32,612 nucleotides of DNA from Thermoanaerobaculia bacterium (GCA_027069135.1 JALXFE010000042.1:1-32612), one strand, 5' to 3'; positions 8,897 to 16,763 are shown, counted from the stretch's first letter. Numbers and translations: made by a program. Notes: a model not told the origin generated them from the sequence alone.

Positions 8897-11359
8897 CTAG
8901 AGCTGTTCCAGGAGGCCCGCGGCGTACCGTGCTTCCCGACTTCGCTCCCCCTTGGTTAAGAGGAGCTGGCGGTGGGATGTTTCGAGGAGGGGCCGGGCGG
9001 CGGCCTTCTGCCCGAGCCCCAAGAGGCTGGCGCCCAGCACACTGCCGAGGTCGGCGATCTGCCAATGGTCATCCGGGAGGGAGCTTCGAGAGATTCGTAA
9101 CCCCTCCTCGGCGAGGCTCCTCGCCTCCGAGAAACGCCCCTGGTCCAGGCGCAGAGCCGCCAGCGCCCTCAGGGTACGGGCGATCTGAAAATGGTCGCCG
9201 GTGTAGTGGCTCCGAAAGGCCCGGAGACTCTCCTCCAACAGGCGATCGGCTTCTCCCACCTCCCCCAGGGCCTGGTGGTAGAGAGCCAAACTCCTCTTGG
9301 CGAGGACGACCTTGGGGTGGTCCGTATCGCCGATCGCGGCCTTCCGGATCTCCAGACTCCGCCGAAAGAGTTCGCCGGCGTCCCCGAGATCTCCCTCCTC
9401 GAGGTAGAGATGACCCAGGTTGCGCAAGGGCACCGCGACTTTCAAGCCCCCGACACCGTAGAGGCGCTCGTACATGGCGACCGCTCTTACGAGAAGCGAT
9501 CTTGCCTCTTCCGATCGTCCGGTCTCCCGAAGGGCGGTTCCCAGGTTATTGAACAACTCAGCCACGAGGAAGTCGTCCTCCTCTCCGACCACCTGCCGCG
9601 CCAGTTCGAAGGACTCCCGGTAGAGCAGAATCGCCTCGTCGAATTTGCCCTGAGTCCTCTTGAACAAGGCCAGCCGCTCGAGAGAGTTTGCCAGGGCCCA
9701 GGGATCTTTGTGGCGGCGACGGATCTCGAGGGCCTCCTCGACCAAGCGAACTCCTTGGTCCAGATTGCCGAGAGTCTTCTCCTCTCGGGCCACCAATTCC
9801 TTGCTGAGGGCGATGTAGAGATCATCCGGCGCCAAGACCTCCCGGCGGATGGCCAGACTCCTCTCGAACTCGGCCTTCGCCCTGGCGGTCTGCCCCAAGG
9901 ATCGATAAAGGTTGCCGAGGTCCTGCAGGAGATCGGCATGTTTCTCCGGTTGATCCGAGACCCTGGACTCGATGCTCGGGAGCTCCGCTTCGACGATCTT
10001 GGTGATGGTGGCAGCTTCCGTCACCCCTCCATTCGGTTCCACGGCGTCCAGGAGGTCCGCCACCAAAGTGGTGCGCCGGGTCGTCTCCCGATGCTCCTTG
10101 ATGGTGAGAAACGCCAGGGTGGATACGAGGGCCGAAGTGACCAGGGCCCCCGTCAATTTGAGCCGGTTCCGCTTCACAAACTTCCCGGCCCGATACCCGA
10201 GCGAACCCTGACGCGCGGCCACGGGCTTGTCGCTCGAGAATCGCCGGACATCCTCGCAGAGATCCCGCACGACCTCGTAGCGCAGCCCCGGTTCCCCGGC
10301 CATGGCCTTGCGCACGATGGCCTCGAGGTCCTTGGCGAGGGGTTTCTCTTTACCTTCCGGTGGCGGGGTTGGGAGAACGCAGACCGGCCTTCGGGGCCAA
10401 CACTGGGGGGAAGGGTAGAAGCTCTCCGGCGGCAATCGGCCCGTGACCAGCTCGTACAGGAGCACTCCGAGGGAGAAAACGTCCGTAGCGACGGAGATGG
10501 GCCCGCCGTCGACCTGTTCCGGGCTGGCGTACCCCGGGCTGGCGAAGCGGCGAGCCCGGGGAAACTCCTCGGTGGGGGTCAGGGCGTCGGAGGAGAGGGT
10601 CTTGGCGATGCCGAAATCCAGCAGCACCGGCACTCCCTCGGAGGTCACCAGAATATTCGCCGGTTTCAAATCCCGATGGACGATCAGGTTGCGATGGGCG
10701 AAGGCCACCGCGTCGCAGATTTTTTCAAAAAGAGCGATCCGAGCGGCCAGGGGAAGGGATCTTCCCTGGCAGAATTGGTCGAGGCGCTGGCCCTCAATGA
10801 AGTCCATGACAAAGTAGGGGCGGCCGTCCTCCGTCGTTCCCCAATCGATCAACCCGGCGATATAGGGGTGGCTCAGCTGAGCCAGGACTTTCTGCTCGTG
10901 GAGGAAGCGGGCGAGGGTTTCCTCTCTGGCGATCCCCCGGCGGAGGATCTTGACCGCCACCTGCTGGTCGAGACCCGGTTCTATCCGGCTCCCTTTCCAG
11001 ACCGTGCCCATGCCGCCCTGAGCTATACGCTCCTCGAGGCGATATGCGCCGACCCTCGTGCCGGAGGAGAGCCCGTTCCCCATCGGCGGCTGGCGCGGAA
11101 AATAAGGCGTCTCCCAGGACTCCTCGGCCTCCTCCTCCAATTCCAAAAGGGAGCGCACACTCCTCAGTTGGTCCGGCCGACCGCCGCAGGTTTTCTCGAG
11201 AAAGACCTCCCGCTCCTCGGCCGGCAGGTCGAGAGCCTGAAGCAGGATGCGCTCCAGATTGCGCCAATCCTCCTGCCGGGTTTCGTCGGCAGCGCCCGAG
11301 GTCGGCTTCCGGCCTGAGCCTCGATCCCGGTCCGTAGTGCCCTCAGATTTCCTTACCAC
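8897..11359 (-). CDS. Membrane Ser/Thr protein kinase with C-terminal TPR domain
   Basis: An 820-residue Hanks-type kinase. An N-terminal helical region (about 30-80, ALDLPAEEREVFLEKTCGG) of the kind usual before acidobacterial/planctomycete kinases is followed by the kinase domain (about 103-375). Catalytic parts are intact: glycine loop IAQGGMGTVW (112-121), ATP-binding Lys137 in VAVKIL, HRDLKPAN with catalytic Asp230, DFG at 248-250, and GYASPEQ in the activation segment. One membrane helix (about 400-419) separates it from a long helical tail (about 455-810) of tetratricopeptide repeats such as LGNLYRSLGQTARAKAEFERSLAIRREVL, presumably a protein-protein sensor platform across the membrane. 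Substrate unknown. The ECF sigma gene lies divergently upstream, which suggests a joint signalling unit; this is inferred from position. Confidence 0.92.
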   Translation of the reverse strand: MVRKSEGTTDRDRGSGRKPTSGAADETRQEDWRNLERILLQALDLPAEEREVFLEKTCGGRPDQLRSVRSLLELEEEAEESWETPYFPRQPPMGNGLSSGTRVGAYRLEERIAQGGMGTVWKGSRIEPGLDQQVAVKILRRGIAREETLARFLHEQKVLAQLSHPYIAGLIDWGTTEDGRPYFVMDFIEGQRLDQFCQGRSLPLAARIALFEKICDAVAFAHRNLIVHRDLKPANILVTSEGVPVLLDFGIAKTLSSDALTPTEEFPRARRFASPGYASPEQVDGGPISVATDVFSLGVLLYELVTGRLPPESFYPSPQCWPRRPVCVLPTPPPEGKEKPLAKDLEAIVRKAMAGEPGLRYEVVRDLCEDVRRFSSDKPVAARQGSLGYRAGKFVKRNRLKLTGALVTSALVSTLAFLTIKEHRETTRRTTLVADLLDAVEPNGGVTEAATITKIVEAELPSIESRVSDQPEKHADLLQDLGNLYRSLGQTARAKAEFERSLAIRREVLAPDDLYIALSKELVAREEKTLGNLDQGVRLVEEALEIRRRHKDPWALANSLERLALFKRTQGKFDEAILLYRESFELARQVVGEEDDFLVAELFNNLGTALRETGRSEEARSLLVRAVAMYERLYGVGGLKVAVPLRNLGHLYLEEGDLGDAGELFRRSLEIRKAAIGDTDHPKVVLAKRSLALYHQALGEVGEADRLLEESLRAFRSHYTGDHFQIARTLRALAALRLDQGRFSEARSLAEEGLRISRSSLPDDHWQIADLGSVLGASLLGLGQKAAARPLLETSHRQLLLTKGERSREARYAAGLLEQL

Positions 11360-11428
11360 CTCGTCCGCCTTCTTCCCCTTTACGTCTCCCGACCCAAAGC
11401 CGAGAACTAGAGGCCGCTATTCCTTCCC

Positions 11429-11485
11429 AAGGACAGAAATCCTTCACAAAGACAAAAACCTTTCACAAAGGCAGAATTCTTGATA
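11429..11485. repeat. Three 19-bp tandem repeats ahead of the kinase gene
   Basis: AAGGACAGAAATCCTTCAC (11429-11447), AAAGACAAAAACCTTTCAC (11448-11466) and AAAGGCAGAATTCTTGATA (11467-11485) are head-to-tail copies with the core AArGrCArAAwyCyTtcAC. They contain overlapping palindromes (AAGGA-TCCTT, CCTTT-CAC-AAAGG). The third copy overlaps the predicted -10 box of the kinase promoter and the others lie in its leader. This is the layout of a multi-site operator. The binding protein is unknown. Confidence 0.6.
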
Positions 11486-11511
11486 GTATCCCAGCATTCG
11501 TGAAGTTTCAA
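11483..11511 (-). promoter_or_regulatory. Sigma70-like promoter of the kinase gene
   Basis: On the minus strand TTGAAA (plus 11506-11511) and TACTAT (plus 11483-11488) are separated by exactly 17 bases, a good match to -35/-10 consensus. Transcription would start near 11476 and give a leader of about 115 nt containing the 19-bp repeats. Prediction from sequence only. Confidence 0.6.
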
Positions 11512-11748
11512 TCGTTCACCTTTTCCGCTTGGGAGAATACTGAAGCTGCTACCTTCCAGGTAGTGTACGGGAGATTCCATTCTTCCAGACCTTCACTCCC
11601 CTTAGATGGGTATTCCGGCAAAGAGGTTCGTGGCGTTGCTCCGTTCAGGTTCTAGGGTGGGTCCATCGTTGGAGCCCGGAGGTGGGTAGGCCCCTCGAGC
11701 GTCCATGCACGGCGCTTCCCTCTTACACCAACTCGACCAGCGAGGGAC

Positions 11749-12063
11749 ATGATGGCTATGACCACCCGAGAGGCTCACCGCACCAAGAAGAAAAACAAGG
11801 GCGCAATGCCCCTCCACAGCTCCGACGAGGAGGGTCGATCCCATAGCGTCTCCGTCGGCGGCAGGGCCGCGCGTTACAAACCGACCGATCTTCCCACCGG
11901 CGCCGACGACGAGACCGCCTTTGACCCGCACGGTAAGGAGCGTCACCGAGAGGAGGCCGGAGAACATCGATTGCCCCACCGGAAACCCCAGACGAGGACC
12001 AAGGCCAGGACCAAGACGAAGGACTCCTCTTCCAAAGGAGGATCGCGGGATTCCAAGAAGTAG
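11749..12063 (+). CDS. Small basic hypothetical protein (doubtful)
   Basis: A 104-residue open frame in an otherwise gene-free stretch of about 900 bp between the divergent kinase and ECF sigma genes. Roughly three quarters of its third codon positions are G or C, as in real genes here. Its product is very hydrophilic with a Lys/Arg/Thr/Ser-rich tail (TRTKARTKTKDSSSKGG) and no recognised domain. GAGGG at 11742-11746 could serve a start at 11749 or, with better spacing, at 11752. A minus-strand open frame covers the same bases, so coding is not certain. It could be an unrecognised small gene upstream of the sigma factor or plain intergenic DNA. Confidence 0.3.
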   Translation: MMAMTTREAHRTKKKNKGAMPLHSSDEEGRSHSVSVGGRAARYKPTDLPTGADDETAFDPHGKERHREEAGEHRLPHRKPQTRTKARTKTKDSSSKGGSRDSKK

Positions 12064-12125
12064 GAATTGGGACCTCCTCCCGAAAAAGGCAGCGGCGAAT
12101 GGTGGTGGAGGGTATTCTCTTGGGG

Positions 12126-12142
12126 CTTGCCTTCCTGGCAAG
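12126..12142. promoter_or_regulatory. Palindrome upstream of the ECF sigma gene
   Basis: CTTGCC-TTCCT-GGCAAG is a perfect 6-bp inverted repeat with a 5-base loop, about 115 bp before the sigma-factor ATG. It could be an operator or a small transcript hairpin ending the doubtful upstream frame. No clear -35/-10 pair was found next to it. Confidence 0.3.
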
Positions 12143-12258
12143 GGGTTCATGATCCCTCCCGCCTCGAAAGAGCGCATCGACGTATTGAGCTTCCGGCCGC
12201 GGTCGAGCTTCGAAGGTGCCGGAGGGTTCTCGAGGTATAGCAAGATGAGGAGGCCCGA

Positions 12259-12831
12259 ATGACGGAGCCGGGGATAGCGCCCAATATCACCGAGCTGTTG
12301 AGGGATTGGGAGGACGGCGACCCGGAATCCCTGGCTGAGGTCTTGCCCCACATCTGCCAGGACCTTCAGGTCATCGCCCGTTCCCAAATGGCTCGGGAAA
12401 CGCCGGGCCATACCCTCCAACCGACGGCTCTGGTAAACGAATTCTTTCTGCGCCTGACCTCCCAACGAACCTTCAGTTGGCAGAATCGGAGTCAGTTCTT
12501 CGCATTTGCCGCCGAGACCATGCGACGGATCCTGGTCGATCACGCTCGAAAACGTCGACGGATGAAGCGGGGGAACGGCCGGCGACCCGCCTCCATCCAC
12601 GAGGACTTTGACGCCCCAAGCCGTCTCACCGACGATGTCGTGGCCCTCAACGACGCATTGCTCGGCCTCGAGGTGATCGATCCCCGCAAGGCCCGGGTCG
12701 TCGACCTGCGATTTTTCCTCGGCCTGACCGTCGAAGAAGCCGCCGCGGTCCTCGGGGTCTCGGAACCGACGATCAAACGGGAGTGGCGATCCGCGAAGCT
12801 CTGGTTGCTGCGGGAGATCCGCGGCTCTTGA
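12259..12831 (+). CDS. ECF RNA polymerase sigma factor, TIGR02999 type
   Basis: A 190-residue extracytoplasmic-function sigma factor that would direct RNA polymerase to a special promoter set. Region 2 is seen in the N-terminal half (LQPTALVNEFFLRL, NRSQFFAFAAETMRRILVDHARKR), and region 4 with its helix-turn-helix in the last 60 residues (LTVEEAAAVLGVSEPTIKREW, then RSAKLWLLREI). These phrases are characteristic of the TIGR02999 group common in Acidobacteria and Planctomycetes, which often sits next to Ser/Thr kinases, as here. No anti-sigma factor gene adjoins it, so control by the neighbouring kinase is a reasonable inference. AGGAGG at 12248-12253, five bases before the ATG, sets the start. 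Confidence 0.93.
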   Translation: MTEPGIAPNITELLRDWEDGDPESLAEVLPHICQDLQVIARSQMARETPGHTLQPTALVNEFFLRLTSQRTFSWQNRSQFFAFAAETMRRILVDHARKRRRMKRGNGRRPASIHEDFDAPSRLTDDVVALNDALLGLEVIDPRKARVVDLRFFLGLTVEEAAAVLGVSEPTIKREWRSAKLWLLREIRGS

Positions 12832-12884
12832 GCTCGGGCCAATTTTCCCTCTCTCGCTCACGGATCGGAATACCTCCCAAGAGC

Positions 12885-13502
12885 CTAGGAACAGACCCTG
12901 GTGAAATCCAAGGCCTCGGCCATGAGTCGCGCTCGGTGGTCCGCCCGGCGAGCGAGCTCCTCCTCCCCTCGAGCTCGGTAGAGACGGGCCTTGGCCTTTA
13001 GAAAAGACGCCTGCAGGCCGACGTCTCCGGATCCGCCGGAAAGTAGGCAGCCGGCCAGCTGCAAAGCCATGGAGGCGCCTTGCAGATCACCCCCCGTCGT
13101 CCGAGCCTCCCCCATGAGATTCCAGGCCTGGGCCTGGTAGTCAAAAATCACCACGGTCGGCACCGAGTCGGGATCCAAGCGTTCCGCGAGGAAAAGGGCC
13201 AGCTGAGCCAGGCGCTCCGCTTCCACCGAGTCGGCGGGCAGGAGCGAGCGTGATTCCGTCAGAAGCTGAGCGCACCTTCGGCGGCCGTGGATCTCGCCTT
13301 CCTGAGCAAGATCTGAGAACCGCTCCGCCGGGCCGACCTCCGGCAGCTGGCGAAAGTCCCCCTCATCGCTGTCTTGCTCCACGGTCTGCCGCCGGGACGC
13401 AGCCCGCAAGGTGTCCTTCAACTTGCGCAACAGGCCATCCGGCTTCTCAGAGGGCCTCATGGGTCGGGATTCACCGACCCGAGAAATCGTCGATGTCGTC
13501 AA
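12885..13502 (-). CDS. TPR-like hypothetical protein
   Basis: About 205 residues if it begins at the TTG at 13502, which has AGGAG (minus strand; plus 13510-13514) seven bases upstream; an ATG at 13460 would give 191 residues with no ribosome binding site. The C-terminal half is helical with TPR-like pairs: ESRSLLPADSVEAERLAQLA, LFLAERLDP, YQAQAWNLMGEARTTGGDL, ASFLKAKARLYRARGEEELA. This resembles a family frequent in Thermoanaerobaculia-type genomes beside kinases and regulators, but no biochemical role is known to me. It converges on the ECF sigma gene with about 50 bp between stops, so a signalling role is guessed from context only. Confidence 0.65.
   Translation of the reverse strand: MTTSTISRVGESRPMRPSEKPDGLLRKLKDTLRAASRRQTVEQDSDEGDFRQLPEVGPAERFSDLAQEGEIHGRRRCAQLLTESRSLLPADSVEAERLAQLALFLAERLDPDSVPTVVIFDYQAQAWNLMGEARTTGGDLQGASMALQLAGCLLSGGSGDVGLQASFLKAKARLYRARGEEELARRADHRARLMAEALDFTRVCS
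13461..13480. promoter_or_regulatory. Hairpin inside the 5' end of the TPR-like gene
   Basis: GGGTCGG (13461-13467) and CCGACCC (13474-13480) form a perfect 7-bp stem with a 6-base loop directly before the internal ATG at 13460. It would hinder initiation at that ATG and therefore favours the TTG at 13502, or could modulate translation. Confidence 0.35.
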
Positions 13503-13638
13503 GAGCAATCTCCTTTTGTTTCTAAGAACTACAATCGTCCAGCCTCGGAGCTCCGTCCTCCACTCATCAATGCGCCATTCGTCGCCTCGGGAGATCAGCG
13601 TCTTGCGCCCCCGCCTCGCCTTGATCCCGGCCACGAGC

Positions 13639-13644
13639 TACAAT
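13639..13644 (+). promoter_or_regulatory. Possible -10 box of a near-leaderless transcript
   Basis: TACAAT lies 10 bases before the ATG at 13655, so transcription would begin about 4 bases ahead of the start codon. No Shine-Dalgarno sequence is present and no good -35 hexamer is seen. This is compatible with a leaderless mRNA but equally with chance. Confidence 0.25.
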
Positions 13645-13654
13645 CCAAGCTGCC

Positions 13655-15466
13655 ATGACCCAAAGACGGGATCTCCTGCCCTACGCCGCAGCGGCCCTGT
13701 TGGTGATTCCCTACCTCTCCCTGGGACTCCCCTTCCGTCGAGCGCTCATCGGCCAGGCGGTGGCCGTCTTGACCGTGACTCTGGCCCTGGGGCTCTCGGG
13801 GGTCCTCGCCGGTGGCGCAAAGCTGCGGCTGCGACGGACGCCGAAGGCTCTTTGGATCGGCGCTGCCCTGTGGATTCTCGTCGCGATCTCGGGAGCTGCC
13901 GTCGGATTTGCCGCCGGCAACGGCCGAGGTCGGATCGCCGGCCAACTTCTGGCCCTCTCCCTGCTTCCCTTAGGCCTTCTCGTCGGCCGACTCTCGCCGC
14001 CGCACCAGGACCGATTCCGAGCCCTGACCAAGGCCTTGGTCGCCGTAGTGGCGGCCGCCTGCCTTCTCCACTTTGGGGTCTGGTGCGTCGCGGCGCTGCG
14101 GGGCCTAGCCCCAAGGCGCCTCTACCTGGACAACTCCGTAAGCGTCGCCGGGGCGATCCCCCTGGTTCTCGTGCTGCTCCTGGCGCTTCGCCCCCGACCG
14201 CACCGACGCGGCCTCTTCCTGGGGGTCTTCGTCGTCTATCTGGCGGGGGCGGGAAGCCGGGGCGCGTGGCTGGCTGCGGTCTTGGGAGCCCTCCTTCTCC
14301 TTCTCCTCGGCGGCAGAAGGGCGAAGCAGGGAGGCTCCTTGAAGCGATCGGTTGGAGTCCTCGTAGGCGTCCTGCTGTGCTGGCTCAGCCTGATCTTCTG
14401 GTTGGAGGGCCCACGCCGCAACCAGCTGACCTCAAGCCTCCCCGGAGTGCTTCTCCAACAAGGCTCCCCCTCCCTGGACATAGCGGCCACCACCGCCGGT
14501 AGTGTGACCTTCGACGACCCCCTGCGCCAGCGGATCCTGGTCCGCCGATTCGAGGCTCGAGCCAAGACTTCGTACCGCCTCGTCGCAAGCTTTAGGGGCG
14601 GGGAACGGGGTCGTGCCTACATTGCCGTGCGGTGGTTGGACGCCCAAGGCCGGGTCCTGGGTCGCTTCTCCATCGAGGGTCGGCCGTCGGAGTCTTTTCT
14701 CCGAGCCGAAGCCATCGACGCCGCACCGGCGGGAACTGTCCTCGGGGTGGTCCTCGTCGGATGCCGCACCGGCGCCGTCGGCTCCTGGGAAATCGGCACG
14801 GTGGAGGTCCACCGGCTCGGCCCAGGGTTCTTGGCCTCTCCCCTTCGACAGCTGGCGTACCTCGATCGGCGCCTCGCCTCTTTCTGGAGGCTCCCCTTGG
14901 ATTCGCAGCTTTCGTCGCCCGGCCCCGAAAGAGCCGGTCCCGAAAGAGCCGGTTCCGGAAGAGCCGGACTCGCCGACGAGACTCGAACGGAAGACGTGTC
15001 CTTGGCACCCTGGAATCTCGAAGATTGGGGCTCTGTCGAGTTCCGTCTGGCGGAGAGCACCGAGTTGTGGCGCAGATTCCAGGGCGGATCGCGATTCCAG
15101 AAACTCTGGGGCCACGGCTTGGGCGCCACTTTCGAGCTCCGGGGCTTGGAATTCCACTACATCCACAACCTCTACGCCTACCTGCTCTTCAAGCTGGGCT
15201 TGATCGGTGGTGGCGCGCTCCTGGCGGCGATCTTCATCTGGCTCTTCTATCTCCTGGGACGGCGCCGCCACGCTGATGGGATGGGCTGGGAGGCCGGCGC
15301 CCTCCTCGCCATCTGGTGCGCCTACCTGGCCTGGGGTCTCACATCCCCGGAGATCCTCGACTTCCGCTTGGCTCCACTCTTCGGCATGCTTCTCGTGGCC
15401 CTGTCCCCCGATGGCCGAGACTCTCCGCAGACAGAAGGGGCCCACGGCCTTCGAAAAAAGAGCTAG
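13655..15466 (+). CDS. O-antigen ligase/polymerase-like protein with inserted beta domain
   Basis: A 603-residue inner-membrane protein of the Wzy_C/WaaL class, which joins or polymerises undecaprenyl-linked glycans in the periplasm. About eight hydrophobic helices lie in residues 8-250 and three to four more in 505-585. The conserved loop and following helix are visible: RLAESTELWRRFQGG, LWGHGLGATFE, HYIHNLYAYLLFKLGLIGG (the HN-GliG pattern of the family). Unusually, the big periplasmic loop contains about 120 beta-rich residues (roughly 275-390, FEARAKTSYRLVASFRGG to SWEIGTVEVHRL), which looks like a carbohydrate-binding or galactose-binding-like sandwich. A PERAG linker repeat follows at 424-437. 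It is the first gene of a plus-strand trio. No ribosome binding site precedes the ATG. Ligase and polymerase cannot be told apart from sequence. Confidence 0.85.
   Translation: MTQRRDLLPYAAAALLVIPYLSLGLPFRRALIGQAVAVLTVTLALGLSGVLAGGAKLRLRRTPKALWIGAALWILVAISGAAVGFAAGNGRGRIAGQLLALSLLPLGLLVGRLSPPHQDRFRALTKALVAVVAAACLLHFGVWCVAALRGLAPRRLYLDNSVSVAGAIPLVLVLLLALRPRPHRRGLFLGVFVVYLAGAGSRGAWLAAVLGALLLLLLGGRRAKQGGSLKRSVGVLVGVLLCWLSLIFWLEGPRRNQLTSSLPGVLLQQGSPSLDIAATTAGSVTFDDPLRQRILVRRFEARAKTSYRLVASFRGGERGRAYIAVRWLDAQGRVLGRFSIEGRPSESFLRAEAIDAAPAGTVLGVVLVGCRTGAVGSWEIGTVEVHRLGPGFLASPLRQLAYLDRRLASFWRLPLDSQLSSPGPERAGPERAGSGRAGLADETRTEDVSLAPWNLEDWGSVEFRLAESTELWRRFQGGSRFQKLWGHGLGATFELRGLEFHYIHNLYAYLLFKLGLIGGGALLAAIFIWLFYLLGRRRHADGMGWEAGALLAIWCAYLAWGLTSPEILDFRLAPLFGMLLVALSPDGRDSPQTEGAHGLRKKS
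14921..14965 (+). repeat. 15-bp tandem repeat x3 within the ligase-like gene
   Basis: GGCCCCGAAAGAGCC, GGTCCCGAAAGAGCC and GGTTCCGGAAGAGCC are consecutive 15-bp units that encode PER-AG type pentapeptides in the periplasmic loop. The unit length preserves the frame, so copy number can change by slippage without breaking the gene. Confidence 0.8.
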
Positions 15467-15524
15467 TACGGTAAGCTCGGGCGGCTGCCTTCAACGAAGA
15501 ATCAAAAAACCTGGAACCCCACTC

Positions 15525-16763
15525 TTGGACGCTCCCATTCCGTCGCCTTCACCGATCCGCCTTCTCCACGTGACGACGGTGGCCATGACCTTCATCTTCC
15601 TGCGCGGTCAGGTCGGCTTTCTACGCCGCCATGGCATCGAGGCGGAGCTGGCCTCGGCACCGCCGGAGAGCACGCCCCGTTGGGACAAAGAAGACGGCTC
15701 TCCAACCACCTACGAGATTCCCATGGAGCGGCGCATCACACCTTTAAAGGATCTGCTGGCCCTTTTCAAGCTCTACCGGCTGATCCGCCGCCGCAGGCCC
15801 CACATCGTCCATTCTCATACCCCGAAGGGAGGGCTCCTGGGCATGTTGGGGGCCTGGCTAGCACGGACCCCGGTACGGATCTACCACCTCCGGGGCCTCG
15901 CCTACGTGGGCCTGCACAACCCGACTCGGCTGCTGCTGAAGACCATGGAAAGAGTCACCTGCGCTCTGGCCCATCGAGTCATCTGCATCGGTCCCTCTTT
16001 GCGGGATTTGGCCCTCGAGGAAGGGCTGTGCAGAAAGGACAAGGCGGAGGTCCTGGCCCGCGGCGGCAACGGCGTGGACGCCCGTCGGCGATTCGATCCG
16101 CAATCTCAACCGGTCGGAACCCGGCGGCGGATGCGCTCTCACTTAGGGATCCCCCCCGAGGCCCTGGTTATCGGTTTCGTCGGACGACTCTCCCTTTTCA
16201 AGGGTCTCTACGAGCTGGCCTCGGCGTGGCAGAGACTCCGTGAGGAACACCCCGGTGCTCATCTCCTCATCGTCGGCCCCGAGGAAGAGCGGGACGGCAT
16301 TCCGGAGGAAGTGTTAGAGGCCTTGAGCGGCGATGACAGAGCCCATTTCGTGGGCTCGACCCTGGACGTGGCTCCGTTCTATCGCGCCATGGACATCCTC
16401 GCCCTTCCCACCTACCGTGAAGGCTTCCCCAATGTTCCCATGGAAGCCGCCGCCATGGGGCTCCCGGTCGTGGCGACCCGCGTCACCGGCTGCATCGACG
16501 CGGTCCTGGACGGCGAAACCGGCCTCCTGGTCGAGGCCATGGACGCCCCGGCTCTGGCCCAAGCCCTAGGAACCTACTTGAGCGACGAGGAGCTTCGCCG
16601 GCGCCATGGATCCGCCGGGCGCCGACGAGCGCTTCGAGATTTTCGCCGAGAGGATGTCCGGGCAGCCTTGTTAGAGGTCTATCGGCGCTGCCTGCAGCAG
16701 CGGGGATACCCGCTTCCAAACCTCACCCCGGCAGCTCAAGCCGAGCCGGAGACCGCCCTATGA
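15525..16763 (+). CDS. Glycosyltransferase family 4 (CapM/PglA-like)
   Basis: About 412 residues, GT-B fold, expected to transfer a sugar from a nucleotide donor to the growing lipid-linked glycan at the cytoplasmic face. N-terminal acceptor-side motifs include VHSHTPKGGLLGMLGAWLAR and VRIYHLRGL, as in CapM and PglA enzymes that act after the first sugar. The donor-side domain has IGFVGRLSLFKGLYEL, and PTYREGFPNVPMEAAAMGLP holds the E-x7-E nucleotide-sugar motif. The open frame runs further upstream without an ATG close to the true N-terminus; the TTG at 15525 is chosen because IRLLHVTTVAM, the first beta strand, begins some eight residues later. It follows the ligase-like gene by about 60 bp, and its TGA overlaps the ATG of the acetyltransferase gene (ATGA). 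Confidence 0.88.
   Translation: MDAPIPSPSPIRLLHVTTVAMTFIFLRGQVGFLRRHGIEAELASAPPESTPRWDKEDGSPTTYEIPMERRITPLKDLLALFKLYRLIRRRRPHIVHSHTPKGGLLGMLGAWLARTPVRIYHLRGLAYVGLHNPTRLLLKTMERVTCALAHRVICIGPSLRDLALEEGLCRKDKAEVLARGGNGVDARRRFDPQSQPVGTRRRMRSHLGIPPEALVIGFVGRLSLFKGLYELASAWQRLREEHPGAHLLIVGPEEERDGIPEEVLEALSGDDRAHFVGSTLDVAPFYRAMDILALPTYREGFPNVPMEAAAMGLPVVATRVTGCIDAVLDGETGLLVEAMDAPALAQALGTYLSDEELRRRHGSAGRRRALRDFRREDVRAALLEVYRRCLQQRGYPLPNLTPAAQAEPETAL

Noticed and set aside
9191-11317. A 708-codon open frame on the plus strand opposite the kinase gene
   Set aside because: Antisense shadow from high GC at third positions; the minus strand carries intact kinase and TPR motifs.
11602-12861. A 419-codon minus-strand frame covering the ECF sigma gene and the gap before it
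   Set aside because: Half of it is antisense to the unmistakable sigma factor, and the remainder shows no domain, ribosome binding site or credible composition.
12823-12885. GGCTCTTG/CAAGAGCC inverted repeat between the convergent sigma and TPR-like genes as a terminator
   Set aside because: Only 8 bp with a 47-bp loop and no U-tract; too weak to call.
13411-14502. A 363-codon plus-strand frame overlapping the TPR-like and ligase-like genes
   Set aside because: Pro/Arg/Ser-rich shadow product; the ligase-like frame has membrane helices and family motifs over the same bases.
14432-15445. A 337-codon minus-strand frame opposite the ligase-like gene
   Set aside because: Antisense shadow without motifs.
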